Positions 1 to 9,400 of a DNA stretch of 11,757 nucleotides are shown piece by piece. The notes beneath the pieces were generated by a model. It was not told the DNA's origin, did no database searches, and saw nothing but the letters and a program-made list of their open reading frames with translations. Every line of letters starts with the position of its first letter. Position 1 is the stretch's first letter. Location of the stretch: the NCBI GenBank assembly GCA_022496205.1, contig WTXD01000350.1, positions 1 through 11,757 on the forward strand, in the 5' to 3' direction. This DNA is from Gloeopeniophorella convolvens. Its lineage: Eukaryota > Basidiomycota > Agaricomycetes > Russulales. A program made the position numbers and the translations under genes.

Positions 1-739
1 CCGCGTCCCCACCAAGCAGCACGAACTTGCCCGGCGACGTGCGCGCGAGCGCCATCACATGGTTCATTGTGTGGCCGAGCGCCTCGAGCACGTACAGCGA
101 GCCATCGCCGAACCAGTCGAGCGCGGGTAGGCCGCCGATTTTCTGCGTCGCGGTGCTGAAGTCGAGCTCGCGCACCTCGCGGCCTACGAAGGCGTCCTCT
201 AGCGTTTGTGCGTCTGGATTTTGCGGGTAGCCGGGGTAGCGGTCCTTGCGCGACTTGAAGCCGGGCCCGACGACGAGCGTGGTGCTCGGGGGAAAGAGCG
301 ACGGGTCGCCAGTGTGGTCGAAGTGGTGGTGTGACCAGATGATGGCATTGATGGAGGTGAGCGGGACGCCGGCGGCTGTGAGGATGTCGGGCACGTCCGC
401 GGGAACCTCGACCTTGGCGCCCAAAGTCTGGATATCGTTGAGCCCTGCGCCGCGCGTAAGCTCGGGTCGGATCCGTCATCACAGATAGGCGGACGTACAC
501 TTCTTTGGGGACTTTGTGGCGAACGCTTTCACGATCCCGAGATCGAACAGGAGCTTCTGACCTGTCCTATCATTCTCGATGAGAAAGCTGTACGCGGGCG
601 CCTCTATGACATCGTGGCCCGGTATGTGCGGCTGCACGAGAAAATTTGCTGAGATGACGACGCGCCCGGCGTTCAGGATGGAGACGCGGACGGTAGTTCC
701 TTGGAAGGCGGGGAGCGAGAGCGAGGGGGTGCTGGACAT
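1..739 (-). CDS. Metallo-beta-lactamase-fold hydrolase, lactonase-like (3' end outside window)
   Basis: Partial gene, 228 residues visible. Exon 1 is 739-499 and exon 2 starts at 444. The intron 498-445 (54 bp, GTACGT...CAG) is phase 1, giving SPKK-W-LNDIQ across the junction; without splicing the frame stops almost at once. The start is the ATG at 739-737, after which residues 1-80 read smoothly. The zinc-binding HxHxDH motif is seen as SHHHFDHTGD (residues 118-127). A second family histidine is in LEALGHTMNH (His205), and the aspartate motif LLGGDA (residues 223-228) is cut by the window edge. The family binds two metal ions and hydrolyses lactones, esters or thioesters. The early LLFDLG strand and this motif order resemble the AhlD/N-acyl-homoserine-lactonase-like group common in Agaricomycetes. 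No signal peptide is visible, so a cytosolic enzyme is likely. The substrate cannot be told. Where I recall LDAPGH in relatives, this protein has LEALGH. Family sure; sub-family inferred. Confidence 0.88.
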
Positions 740-872
740 GACCCTACGAAAGTGAGTCAGGCTGCTGTGGATGGCTTAGCAATGGAGGAAGCGCGGACGA
801 CAGACGCTGCGGCTTACTCTCTGGCACTACTTAAAAGAGGTGTGGAGTCCAGATGGCCGCGTTCGGTAGAGG

Positions 873-880
873 TTATATAT
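873..880 (-). promoter_or_regulatory. Possible TATA box for the metallo-beta-lactamase gene
   Basis: On the minus strand this reads ATATATAA, about 135 bp upstream of the ATG at 739. It is the only clear TATA-like string in the upstream region and is correctly oriented. The distance implies a 5' leader of roughly 100 nt. This is a sequence match only, with no transcript evidence. Confidence 0.4.
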
Positions 881-1349
881 GGCGCTGGAGCGTGGTAGCA
901 GCGATAGGGGCTCAAACCAGCAGGTCCGCGTAACGTTCACCCCGTGTGTATGTCGCGAGTCGATGCATCAGACCTGCGGGACTGACCGAGCACGGGCAGG
1001 AATTCGGTGAGATGAGTCAGTCGGGGGGTGGTCGAATCCGTGTGCTCGAGCGCGGCCCCGGTGGGTCGCTGGCTACTTATATGGATACATCTTCCTGGGA
1101 TTGGCTTCGGGGAGCGTCACTTGGCTAAGCTTGCCTGTGTCATTCGTCGGCGCCGGTCCCGGCCTACATGTAGGTCTGTACGGGGTCGCCTCTGCAATTA
1201 TATCCTCGGTTTTAACGGGCAAACCAATACGAAGGGTCTTGTTAGAGGCTGACGATGACGCGCAGAGGCTAGCGGGATGGACACTGCATGCGAGAGATAG
1301 AGTCACGGGAGAGGAATACAGGCAAGCGCCAGCGCCGCAGTCACTCGAT

Positions 1350-1372
1350 GCCGCGGGACGATGTCCCGCGGC
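1350..1372. repeat. Perfect 10-bp inverted repeat with 3-nt loop
   Basis: GCCGCGGGAC, loop GAT, then GTCCCGCGGC: a perfect, very GC-rich stem. It lies 44 bp outside the left end of the TIR element. No poly-T run follows and no gene ends here, so there is no reason to call it a terminator. It could be a remnant of an older element or simply a chance cruciform. Confidence 0.6.
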
Positions 1373-1416
1373 TTGTGCTTTCTGGACTCCGACATTCGCG
1401 TCTTGTTCTCTGACTA

Positions 1417-1452
1417 AGGTAGGCGTCACGAGGATTCAACTAGGTTTACGTA
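1417..1452 (+). repeat. Left terminal inverted repeat
   Basis: Begins AGGTAGGCGTCA, continues with GAGGATTCAACTAGG and ends TTTACGTA. It pairs with 2313-2348 on the opposite strand. The two mismatches are at 1429 and 1449, both C in this copy. Confidence 0.85.
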
Positions 1453-1475
1453 GCCCCTAACCCTAGGGGTTACGT
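1447..1475. repeat. Imperfect palindrome next to the left terminal repeat
   Basis: ACGTAGCCCCTA, a 4-nt loop ACCC, then TAGGGGTTACGT. This gives two 12-nt arms with one mismatch. It overlaps the inner end of the left TIR, and the right TIR has no equivalent. Subterminal hairpins can be transposase-binding or replication features, but no function is shown here. Confidence 0.55.
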
Positions 1476-1494
1476 CATGCCGTAATGTTTCAAC
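1468..1494 (+). repeat. Subterminal direct repeat, copy 1
   Basis: Reads GGTTACGT, a short spacer, then CGTAATGTTTCAAC. It is shared in the same orientation with 2052-2081, apart from a 3-nt length difference in the spacer and one C/T change. Both copies are inside the TIR element. Confidence 0.5.
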
Positions 1495-2051
1495 TTGCGA
1501 GTCTCAAGGCTTAGGAACATCAATCCTCATAAACAGCTTGTAGATTCAATATATATAAGTGTGATATGGTGTGGTGTGGAGGTTCGAGATGAGGATGTGC
1601 AGTGGCTTGAAGCAAATTCGAGTGGGGGAGAGCAAATGAAGGGAGCAGAAAAAGGGGGGGGATGATGCAAAGTGTAGAAATGCTGTCATTTGGAGCCAGT
1701 ACATACTACAATATACTACAGAGTAATAGGAGGATTGTACAGTATTTACATCAATGAAATCACATGGGTTTTCGGGAGCTGGAGCTCAAAATGCTGGATG
1801 CAACAAAAATGTACATAAAGTGACAACGCGCCTGTCATTTCTTCATCAACAATTGCGTAGTTTTGCTGCGTGCCGTTATACAGTGGAGGCGGAGGCTGGG
1901 GTCGATTCTTGCATGCGAGAGCCAGGGAGAATCAGGTCAAGCGAGACAGAACTGAGAGTAGCGGAGGCAGGGGGAGAGGATCCGGGAAAGCGGCCCGGCC
2001 GGAAGACCGAACGGAGCACGACTTGTTGAACTCCCCGAAAGTCACATGATT

Positions 2052-2081
2052 GGTTACGTAGCATATACGTAATGTTCCAAC
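2052..2081 (+). repeat. Subterminal direct repeat, copy 2
   Basis: Reads GGTTACGT, spacer, CGTAATGTTCCAAC, matching 1468-1494. It lies about 230 bp inside the right terminus. It may be a protein-binding site of the element or an internal duplication. Confidence 0.5.
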
Positions 2082-2312
2082 CCACTGGACGGATTATTAA
2101 AGATGATCTGATTTGACTCCTTTCGTGTGGAAAATGCATTTGGGAAACATTGCACTTTTCTGATCTCCCTGAGTGCATCTCTCAACATTTTTAATTTTTA
2201 ATTCCACTGAATGATAGAGATACATGAGCTATTTGCTGCAGTGGAAGTGTTTTGTCGAAAGGATGCCCCATCCCAGACCAGATGTAGTGGGTGGTTTCAT
2301 CGGAATTCCGCT

Positions 2313-2348
2313 TACATAAACCTAGTTGAATCCTCATGACGCCTACCT
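2313..2348 (-). repeat. Right terminal inverted repeat
   Basis: Read on the minus strand it begins AGGTAGGCGTCA and ends TTTATGTA, matching the left terminus at 34 of 36 positions. Both differences are T here where the left copy has C followed by G. The flanking TA is 2349-2350. Confidence 0.85.
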
Positions 2349-2350
2349 TA

Positions 2351-4426
2351 CCATGAGTAGCGTATCCAGGCATCGTCGCGTCTTGCGTCGGGCGGCGCGG
2401 ATGGCTGCAGGCTTCCAAAACCCGCTTATAGTTGCGGACAATATCATCTACTTTCCTAGACCGCCCCGAACCTGAAGCTTGACGTCGCTCAATGGCGACA
2501 TATATGCGTCCACGCACTTCTCCAAGTCACACCTTGCTCTCGAGCCTCAATAGTTATGGCCCTCCGCCTCGGCGAACGTGCCAATGGTGCCTATCCGCGA
2601 TTGCCGTCCGTCATCTGACTGTCGTGCCTACTAAGATCAAAGTTCAGTGCTTCTTCCCTGTTCCCCTGACCCTGCTCCCCAAATCTCCAGCATATTCTTC
2701 CGAAGTCCGCACCCCGAACTGTATAAACCAAGGAGGTGCGCTGGTGGAGCGTGGGATCCTTGGGCAATCGTGCACTCTAAAGCAATTCAACGCCGTAGAG
2801 TTCTTCCCTGCTAGCCTTCTTTGGTCCCGCAGTGGCCTCAAGGCGTAGCCCTAGCCCACGTCATACGCATCTGGAGGCATCCGCTCGCATTGTACCACAG
2901 CTCACTCAATGTGGCAACAAGAGTCGCTCTTCTTGTTGAAGGATGACTAACATCGACGGCACGGAGTGCCCATCGTCACACGACCTTGCATTGTGCCAGG
3001 GGGCTGCTATATGTGCGGACGCTGGGCGGCCCAGCCCACGTCGCAATGATGCAAACTTTGTGGATATTGTGATTGACTGACCTGTCCAGTTCCCCTGTGA
3101 CCGTGCTTCTGGCCGTTGATCCTCGGACTATGCTCTCGGTCTCCGTTGTCAAGATGCAAGAATGCTCGAGCGCGCTGTGCCTCTCAATGTACGTCCGAAC
3201 TTCTTACAGCTGCACCCTCCAACGCGTTTTCTCCGACAGATCGCCTCATCGTTTCGACCTTTCCAGTCTGCTATGACGCTCGGCGAGTCATTCAAGCGAA
3301 GGTAAAAGTGACGTACGTAAGTATTCCAACTATGGCTGCATTATGGAAGCCTGGAGACTTGGGCGCGCTTCCAAGCTACGCCACACAGGAATCCAATGAA
3401 TTGTAGTGCGCACGGCCCCATCGGGCCTCAAAGCCCACCGGTAAGAAGAACGAATGGGAGCTAAGCGACGAATGACGCCGCTACACGCACGAGGTGGCGT
3501 TCACAGTAGAGTCGCTCAGACGGGTGGAACGGAAGCGTCACTGTCATTCGGATTGCTACGTGGCTTCTATCTATCCGTGACGTCCATCTAACCCTTCTTT
3601 CCGACTATAGGTCGGAGGCAAATTCCTCATGCCTGATTTACACGGGTTGGGGTGAGGTATTGGACGAAACATGTGACAACTGCTGGAGAACGGGTCTCAA
3701 TGCTACTGCTGGCACGACCCTTTTCAGCTGCCGAGCGGCAAACAGATTTTGTAGGAGGGCGCGTTTGAGCGCAAATGCCGCAGATGACGTGACGATCCTA
3801 CCTAGCTAAGCCTTCACAGCACCGGGCCGATCTCATTTCCAGCTAGAATCCCAAGACTTACTCACAACGCCCAGCAAGCTTCTGAGCGTCCATCCGGCTG
3901 CTGACAACGCTCATTTTGAATCCATGGGGCCAAGAACACCCACTGCGCACCTCGCTCCAACCCTGCTTTGTGTTCCAGCACACGCAACGCCGAACCTCGA
4001 GTCACTTGTGGAGCGCACTACGCAGAACGGTATGGCGAGCGCGAGCTTGCGACGCCATCTGAATTCTCCAGATAATTTTCCTTACAATTTGCGGGGTGCT
4101 TCGGCTTCTCCCGACGACGCGATCACCAAAACATGCGTGTGCGCACACGCGCACGTGCCGTTGGTAAGCCTTTCGTCAGCCAGATGAGCAAATCGCCTGC
4201 TTCTCACGCGTCAGCACTGCGGTGCGGGCCACAACTCCCGCGCGGGGCGGCTGGCGGGATTACGCCGTCCGTGCGTGTCATGCGTTCACTTCCGACGAAG
4301 CGCGTAGGTCAGGCGCGCACGTTACTCCCGAAAAATTGCCACTGTTGTCACCATGCATGGGCTAACCTGCGGCGCTTCGCGAGGATTACCCTCCGCGCTG
4401 CGAACTGGGTTCGTCTCCCTGGCGTG
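2351..4426. other. Gene-poor region, no supported coding sequence
   Basis: About 2.1 kb between the transposon-like element and the LysM promoter. Open frames are short (at most 118 codons before 4133, 152 codons across 4133-4591), overlap one another on both strands and show no conserved motif or domain. Small stem-loops occur at 2915-2938 (8-bp arms, 8-nt loop) and around 3600-3616 (TCCGAC/GTCGGA). A minus-strand stretch at roughly 2355-2515 has a mildly protein-like composition (RSRKVDDIVRNYKRVLEAC) but no known relative I can name. The right end is the distal promoter of the LysM gene. Decayed genes or old transposon relics are possible but cannot be shown by eye. Confidence 0.45.
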
Positions 4427-4433
4427 TATATAA
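4427..4433 (+). promoter_or_regulatory. TATA box of the LysM gene
   Basis: TATATAA on the plus strand, 55 bp before the ATG at 4489. This is the spacing expected of a fungal core promoter with a short 5' leader. A strong TATA box fits an inducible, secreted product, but that regulation is inferred. Confidence 0.6.
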
Positions 4434-4488
4434 TGGGTATGGGGCCCTGCTGGAGCGTCAGTGACGCAGCCCTTGTATACACGCTAAC

Positions 4489-5175
4489 ATGTACTTTTCG
4501 CTCGCCACCCTCTTCGTCTCTGCGCTCACGCTCCTGTCCGGCGTGCGGGCCCTCGGCCCGCGCACACAATGCGTCGGTACGTCTTATCTGACAAGCTGTC
4601 CCGGTGATCGCTGGTACTGACCGCCGCGCCCTTGCAGAGACGTATCGCGTATCGTGCGTTGCCAGCCTGCTGTCTGCCCACTGCCGATTCTGACGTTCGT
4701 TGGGTATGCAGAAACGGCGACACATGCTCGTCAATCGGGAGCTGGTCGGGCGCCACGCCGTCGCAGATCGAGTCGCTGAACCCTGGCATGAACTGTGCGT
4801 CCCCCCTATGGGATCCGCATGACGATCCCACGCTGATCACTGACCCCGTGCGCAGGCAATTCAGCCCTCAAGGCAAACACGTACATCTGCATGCGCTCGT
4901 ACACGCCCACGTGCACGCTCAACGAGACCGCGACGGATACGCTCTGCGACGCGCTCGCGGCACAGTGGGAGATCACGGTAGACGACTTTGTACAGTACAA
5001 CGACAACGTCGACAACAACTGCGACAACCTCGTCGTCGGCCAGCCCGTGCGTAACACCCTTCTGGTGCCCGCTTCTGATCTCTGCGCGGCGTGCTGATGA
5101 ATGCGCTATGTGTAGTACTGCGTTAGCATCACCGGGTGCTTCCCCGGCAACACGGACGCATTCTGCGACCAGTGA
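4489..5175 (+). CDS. Secreted protein with two LysM domains (145 aa, five exons)
   Basis: Exons are 4489-4576, 4638-4653 (16 nt), 4712-4794, 4856-5046 and 5116-5175. All introns have GTRCGT donors and CAG or TAG acceptors. Residues 1-21 form a signal peptide (hydrophobic core, cut likely after VRA). LysM 1 is about residues 31-75: TYRVSNGDTC, IESLNPGMNC, ANTYIC. LysM 2 is about 82-130, with an N-glycosylation sequon NET at 85-87, then CDALAAQWEIT, QYNDNV and NCDNLVVGQPYCVS. Ten cysteines allow five disulfides. LysM domains bind chitin or related N-acetylglucosamine glycans. Secreted fungal LysM proteins act at the cell wall or, in plant-associated species, as chitin-sequestering effectors; which applies here is unknown. 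The last intron (5047-5115, branch-like GCTGAT) is chosen because splicing completes LysM 2 with GQPYCV. Unspliced, the frame ends at 5097 with nine cysteines and no closing motif. Confidence 0.88.
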
Positions 5176-5602
5176 GCGCGTGTACTGGGTTCTGCGTTGT
5201 CTGTTTTTGGGCGGGCGCATGGATGCTAGGGATTCTTGTACATATATCATACCCCAGGAAGGAACCAAATGTATACATTGGTCTGACGCATTGCACTGCG
5301 TGTCCGCCAGGGAAGGGGTCGCAGTAATGGGATCGCATGTGCAGCGGTCCGCGAGGAAGCAGAAGGCCGGTGGCAACTTGGGCATGCGTGTCCTACTTCT
5401 CCCTACATTGCTTCTGTCAGGTGTCAGGAGCACTGCTGCAACCCTGCACTCCGACTCGAAGGCCTGTAGAAGCTGAAGCGCTCACGTAGTACCACGCTGC
5501 TCGCGCTACGGTTGCGTCGCCGATCCTCGGACGAAACACGAGCCTCAGTGCCTCGCTCCACTCCCCGTAACGCGTAACTTGGGTCGACCCTGCACGACGA
5601 CG
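5176..5602. other. 3' flank of the LysM gene, no gene seen
   Basis: Probably 3' untranslated sequence at first, with an AT-rich spot (TACATATATCATA, about 5238-5250). After that it is unremarkable sequence. A 190-codon minus-strand open frame crossing 4861-5433 is antisense to the LysM exons and shows no protein character. Confidence 0.4.
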
Positions 5603-5742
5603 AGTCCCGTGTAGGCTGTAGCGCAAAAAGCCCACCTCGGGGCGCGGAGAAAATCAAAGTTGAATTCAATTGGGGAGCTATCGTTGCGAGAGCTTGTGAT
5701 GACTCTGTGAGGCCATCAGCGCCGCTGACGTTAACTTCCGAC
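5603..5742 (+). repeat. Dispersed direct repeat, left copy (about 140 bp, decayed)
   Basis: Aligns in the same orientation with 9727-9899. Shared blocks include GCGCAAAAAGCCC, GCGCGGAGA, GACTCTGTGAG and a perfect 26-bp terminal block (5717-5742 against 9874-9899) containing GCTGACGTTAACTTCC. This copy lacks about 19 bp and about 20 bp present in the other and has CpG-type changes (CCCGTGTAGG where the right copy has CCCGCGCGGG). The two copies bracket the clathrin fragment. Element type unknown. Confidence 0.75.
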
Positions 5743-6413
5743 GACGCTCTGCAGGGTCCGAGTGAGTTAGATGCATGACCTGCCGTGGCCCGTTGACTTG
5801 TTGGATTAGAATAGAATGTATCACCGGTCGACTAGTACGCGACACAAGCCCCTCGGGTCACATTGAAGACCACCAGCGAGCACTGAGGGAGAGCGACGCG
5901 CTATGGGGTCCGCGCGGAGATGCAAGGACCAAGCACGGCTTAGGGCCCATGGCACTGCTGCTTGTTTGGTGTCATCATCATGCCTGTGCCATGTCACGAA
6001 GGCAGTGACAACGCGTGCGCTCATGCAGGGCCATGGCCGCCCCGGACGACCCCGGACCGGCAGCGACTCAGTGATTGTGTGTATGCCGGAGGCCCGCGGT
6101 ACACAGAACTATACTCGACCCCAGCAAGTCGACCGCGAACCGTTCCGATCTACTCTATCTCAGCAATCGTTGCTCAGAAGATTGCGTATAGGAACGCGCT
6201 GCCACCAACAACACTGACGGAGGAAGATGACTTGGAACAGGTATTGGCTTAAGCCGAAGAATAGATGGCTTGCCGCCAGTGCTTTGTTATTTTAGTAGCG
6301 AAGCTCGTGGTGGTATGTATGGGATTGACCGGAATCGGCGTCTATAGCAAACAATCCCAGATTGTTATCAGTGAGCATCCCACGACCTTTGGTCCTTTCT
6401 TCGCTACCCCACC
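5743..6413. other. Upstream flank of the clathrin fragment, with one exon-like patch
   Basis: No full gene seen. The last 150 bp or so should be 5' leader and promoter copied with the clathrin gene. At 6164-6240 there is an exon-like patch. It is preceded by a pyrimidine-rich CAG acceptor (TACTCTATCTCAG), reads AQKIAYRNALPPTTLTEEDD in one frame, and is followed by either a GTATTG donor-like site or the stop TAA at 6250-6252. It may be the tail of a decayed gene; I do not recognise it. Confidence 0.35.
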
Positions 6414-9400
6414 ATGGATATCTCAAAACCTATCGCTTTCTCAGAACACGTCCAGCTCTCTAGTCTGGGCATTCAGCCGGCATCAATCTCGTTCCAGGTG
6501 CATACGCTTGCGCATACATACTCCCTGCCTTCCACTCACCTCGTTAGCTGCAACGTAGACATTGACGCTTGAGTCCGACCGCTTTATCTGCGTACGCGAG
6601 AAGGTCAATGAAGAGAGCCAAGTCGCCATCATCGACCTTTCCAACGCCAACAATGTCGTTCGGCGGCCAATTGGAGCAGACTCTGCCATCATGCATCCTA
6701 CCCAGAAGATTTTGGCTTTGAAGTGTACGTAACAATGCTGTATTCTGGGGTGTGGCTAACGCCGGCTCCGTCCCACAGCTGGCAAGATACTTCAAGTGTT
6801 CAACATTGATACGAAACAGAAAGTCAAAGCACATGAGAACAATGAGAACATTGTCTTCTGGAAATGGGTCTCTGAGTCTGCGATAGGCGTCGTCACGGAC
6901 ACGTCAGTCTACCACTGGAGCATCTCGGACGCAACATCTCCACCGCAGAAGGTTTTCGACCGGCATGCGATCCTCGCTGGCAGCCAGATTATCAACTATC
7001 GTATCTCCGCGGACGAGAAGTGGATGGTTCTCATTGGTATCTCGGGGAACGCGGTGAACCCGTCTGCTTTCAAAGTCAAGGGAGCGATGCAGCTTTACAG
7101 TCGCGAGCGCGGCGTCTCGCAACCCATTGAAGGCCATGCCGCTGCTTTTGCCGAGGTCAAGCTCGACGGACACCAGCATGCGACGAAGCTATTCACATTC
7201 TCAGTGCGGACTGGAAATGGTGCCAAGGTACGCCATGAGCTTGATGGATTTGTCTATCTCGATTAATACGCTCTCTCTAGCTGCATGTCGTGGAGATTGA
7301 CCACCAGGCTCCTGACCCTCCCTTCACGAAGAAAGTTGTCGACGTATATTTCCCGCCGGAGGCCACAAACGATTTCCCTGTGGCTATGCAAATATCCAAG
7401 AAGCACGGAATCGTATATCTCATAACGAAGGATGGTTTCATCCACCTCTACGACCTTGAATCTGGCGCATGCATCTACATGAACCGCATTTCGGGCGGGA
7501 CTATATTCGTCACGGCCGAGCATGAAGCAACGAACGGGATTCTGTGCATCAACCGTAAGGGCCAGGTGCTCGGCGTCAGCGTGGACGAGCAGACGATGGT
7601 GCCGTACATTTTGACGACCCTGAACAACACGGAGCTCGCGTTTAGACTCGCCAGCCGTGGCAATCTCCCAGGTGCAGATGACCTGTACATTAAGCGGTAT
7701 CAAGCGATGTTCCAGAGCGGCCAATATGGCGAGGCTGCGAAGATAGCTGCAAACTCGCCAAGGGTTCGTTCCCATTCTTTGTCATTATGCACAAGGGAGT
7801 ATGCTGAAACGTATTGTTCAGGGCATTCTGCGCACTGCACAAGTTATTGAGTCATTCAAGCAGGCGCCTGCGCCGCCCGGCGGCCTTTCTCCGATTCTCC
7901 AATATTTCGGTATCCTCTTGGAGAAAGGCGAGCTCAACCACTTGGAATCTGTGGAGCTTGCGCGTCCTGTCCTGCAACAGGGAAGGAAGCAGCTTCTAGA
8001 AAAGTGGCTGAAAGAGAATAAGGTGGACACCTCCAGGCACCTTGGCATCATTTAATTATGATTGCTGACAATCCCGCAGCTCACTTGCAGCGAAGAACTC
8101 GGCGATATTGTTCGTCTGCATGATATGACCTTGGCTCAGAGCGTGTACTTGGGCGCGAATGTCCCCAACAAGGTCATCGCATGCTCTGCCGAGACCGGTC
8201 AGACTGAGAAGATTGTCCTGTACGCAAAGGCTGGGTACCAACCGGACTATGTCTCCCTCTTGCAGCGAATCATGCGCACGAATCCTGACAAGGTTGCCGA
8301 GTTCGCGTCGGCGCTCGTCAACGACGAGACTGGCCCTCTCATTGGCATCGAGCAGGTGAGTGACTGCTCGACCGGCGTCGCTTTTGGCTCAGACTGACAT
8401 ATAGCCTTCAGGTTGTCGACATCTTCATGTCTCAGAACATGTTTCAACCTGCGACGTCCTTCTTGCTGGACGCACTCAAGGAGAACAAGCCAGAACAGGG
8501 GCCAATGCAGACTCGTCTTTTGGAGATGAACCTCGTACGCGCACCTCAAGTTGCCGACGAAATCCTTGGCAACGAGATGTTCACCTATTATGATCGTCCA
8601 CGCATCGCAAACCTGTACGAGAAGGCTGGCCTCTTGCAGAGGGTACGGCGCTACAGACTTTCTCACTGCATTTCGGGACTCATCCTTGATTCAAGGCTTT
8701 AGAACAATATGAAGACCTTGTGGACATCAAGAGAATCATTGTCCACACCATTGTCCTCGCTCCTGACGTATGTTCTGGTCATTGATCATGCTATCCGACA
8801 TCTAATGTCAAATATGTGACTCAGTGGCTTGTCACGTACTTCACCCGTCTCACGACCGAGCAATCTATGGCCTGCCTGCATGAGATGTTGCGTGTCAACA
8901 TTCGACAGAACTCCAGATCGTCGCTCAGATCGCCACCAAATACTCTGATATCCTTGGCGCTGTCAAAATCATCGAGATGTTTGAGTCTTTCAAGAGCTTC
9001 GAGGGTGAGCAAGATAAAACCAACAGGGTGTCTCGGATCTGACCTTCGCTATCCCAGGTCTCTACTACTACCTTGGTTCCATTGTGAACCTGGGTGTGGA
9101 TCCTGAAGTCCATTTCAAGTATATCCAGGCTGCGACGAGGACTGGCCAGATCCGTGAAGTCGAGCGCATCTGCCGGGAGTCAAATTCCTACAACCCAGAG
9201 AAGGTCAAGAACTTCCTGAAGGAGGCCAAGCTCGCGGGCCAGCTTCCTCTCATTATCGTCTGCGACCGTTTCGACTTTGTTCACGACCTTGTCCTGTACC
9301 TCTACCAGAACGGCCTCATGAAGTTCATTGAAATGTACGTGCAACGCGTCAACTCCGAGCGCACTCCTCAGGTTATTGGTGGGCTGCTGGACGTCGACTG

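Larger units (their letters stand above)
740..1416. other. Intergenic region upstream of the metallo-beta-lactamase gene
   Basis: No reading frame here looks like a protein. The part next to 739 should hold the 5' leader and promoter of the minus-strand hydrolase. The rest contains a strong GC-rich hairpin (1350-1372) and the short palindrome CTACATGTAG near 1164, then runs into the TA that borders the transposon-like element. Open frames of 118-119 codons on both strands (about 1073-1460) overlap each other, cross the element boundary and show no recognisable motif. Confidence 0.5.
1417..2348. mobile_element. Non-autonomous DNA transposon-like element with 36-bp terminal inverted repeats and TA borders
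   Basis: The two ends are 36-bp inverted repeats (1417-1452 and 2313-2348) matching at 34 of 36 positions. A TA dinucleotide flanks each side (1415-1416 and 2349-2350), which fits a TA target duplication as made by Tc1/mariner-type transposases. The 932-bp interior has no transposase-like frame. The longest open frames are about 90-100 codons, of low complexity and without motifs, so the element would need a transposase supplied in trans (MITE-like). Just inside the left end is a near-palindrome, and a shorter shared block lies near both ends (1468-1494 and 2052-2081). The interior also has a 9-G run and an AT-rich stretch around 1545-1560. The superfamily is inferred from TA alone; no copy elsewhere could be checked. 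Confidence 0.8.

Noticed and set aside
1073..1460. Overlapping 118- and 119-codon open frames on opposite strands
   Set aside because: They cover the same DNA, cross into the left TIR of the element and have no motif, promoter or intron support.
1454..1467. Telomere-like CCCTAACCCTA
   Set aside because: Only two units, and they form part of a local palindrome; not a telomere or interstitial telomeric array.
2720..2726. TATA-like TATAAAC on the plus strand
   Set aside because: No credible coding sequence follows within a normal promoter distance.
2915..2938. CAACAAGA/TCTTGTTG stem-loop
   Set aside because: 8-bp arms with an 8-nt loop are modest, there is no associated gene end, and the motif is not repeated in the window.
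4861..5433. 190-codon minus-strand open frame
   Set aside because: Antisense to LysM exons 4 and 5 and their 3' flank; Val/Arg-rich without a domain. The LysM model on the plus strand explains the region.
7263..7775. 170-codon minus-strand open frame
   Set aside because: Antisense shadow of clathrin exon 4, which is unmistakable on the plus strand.
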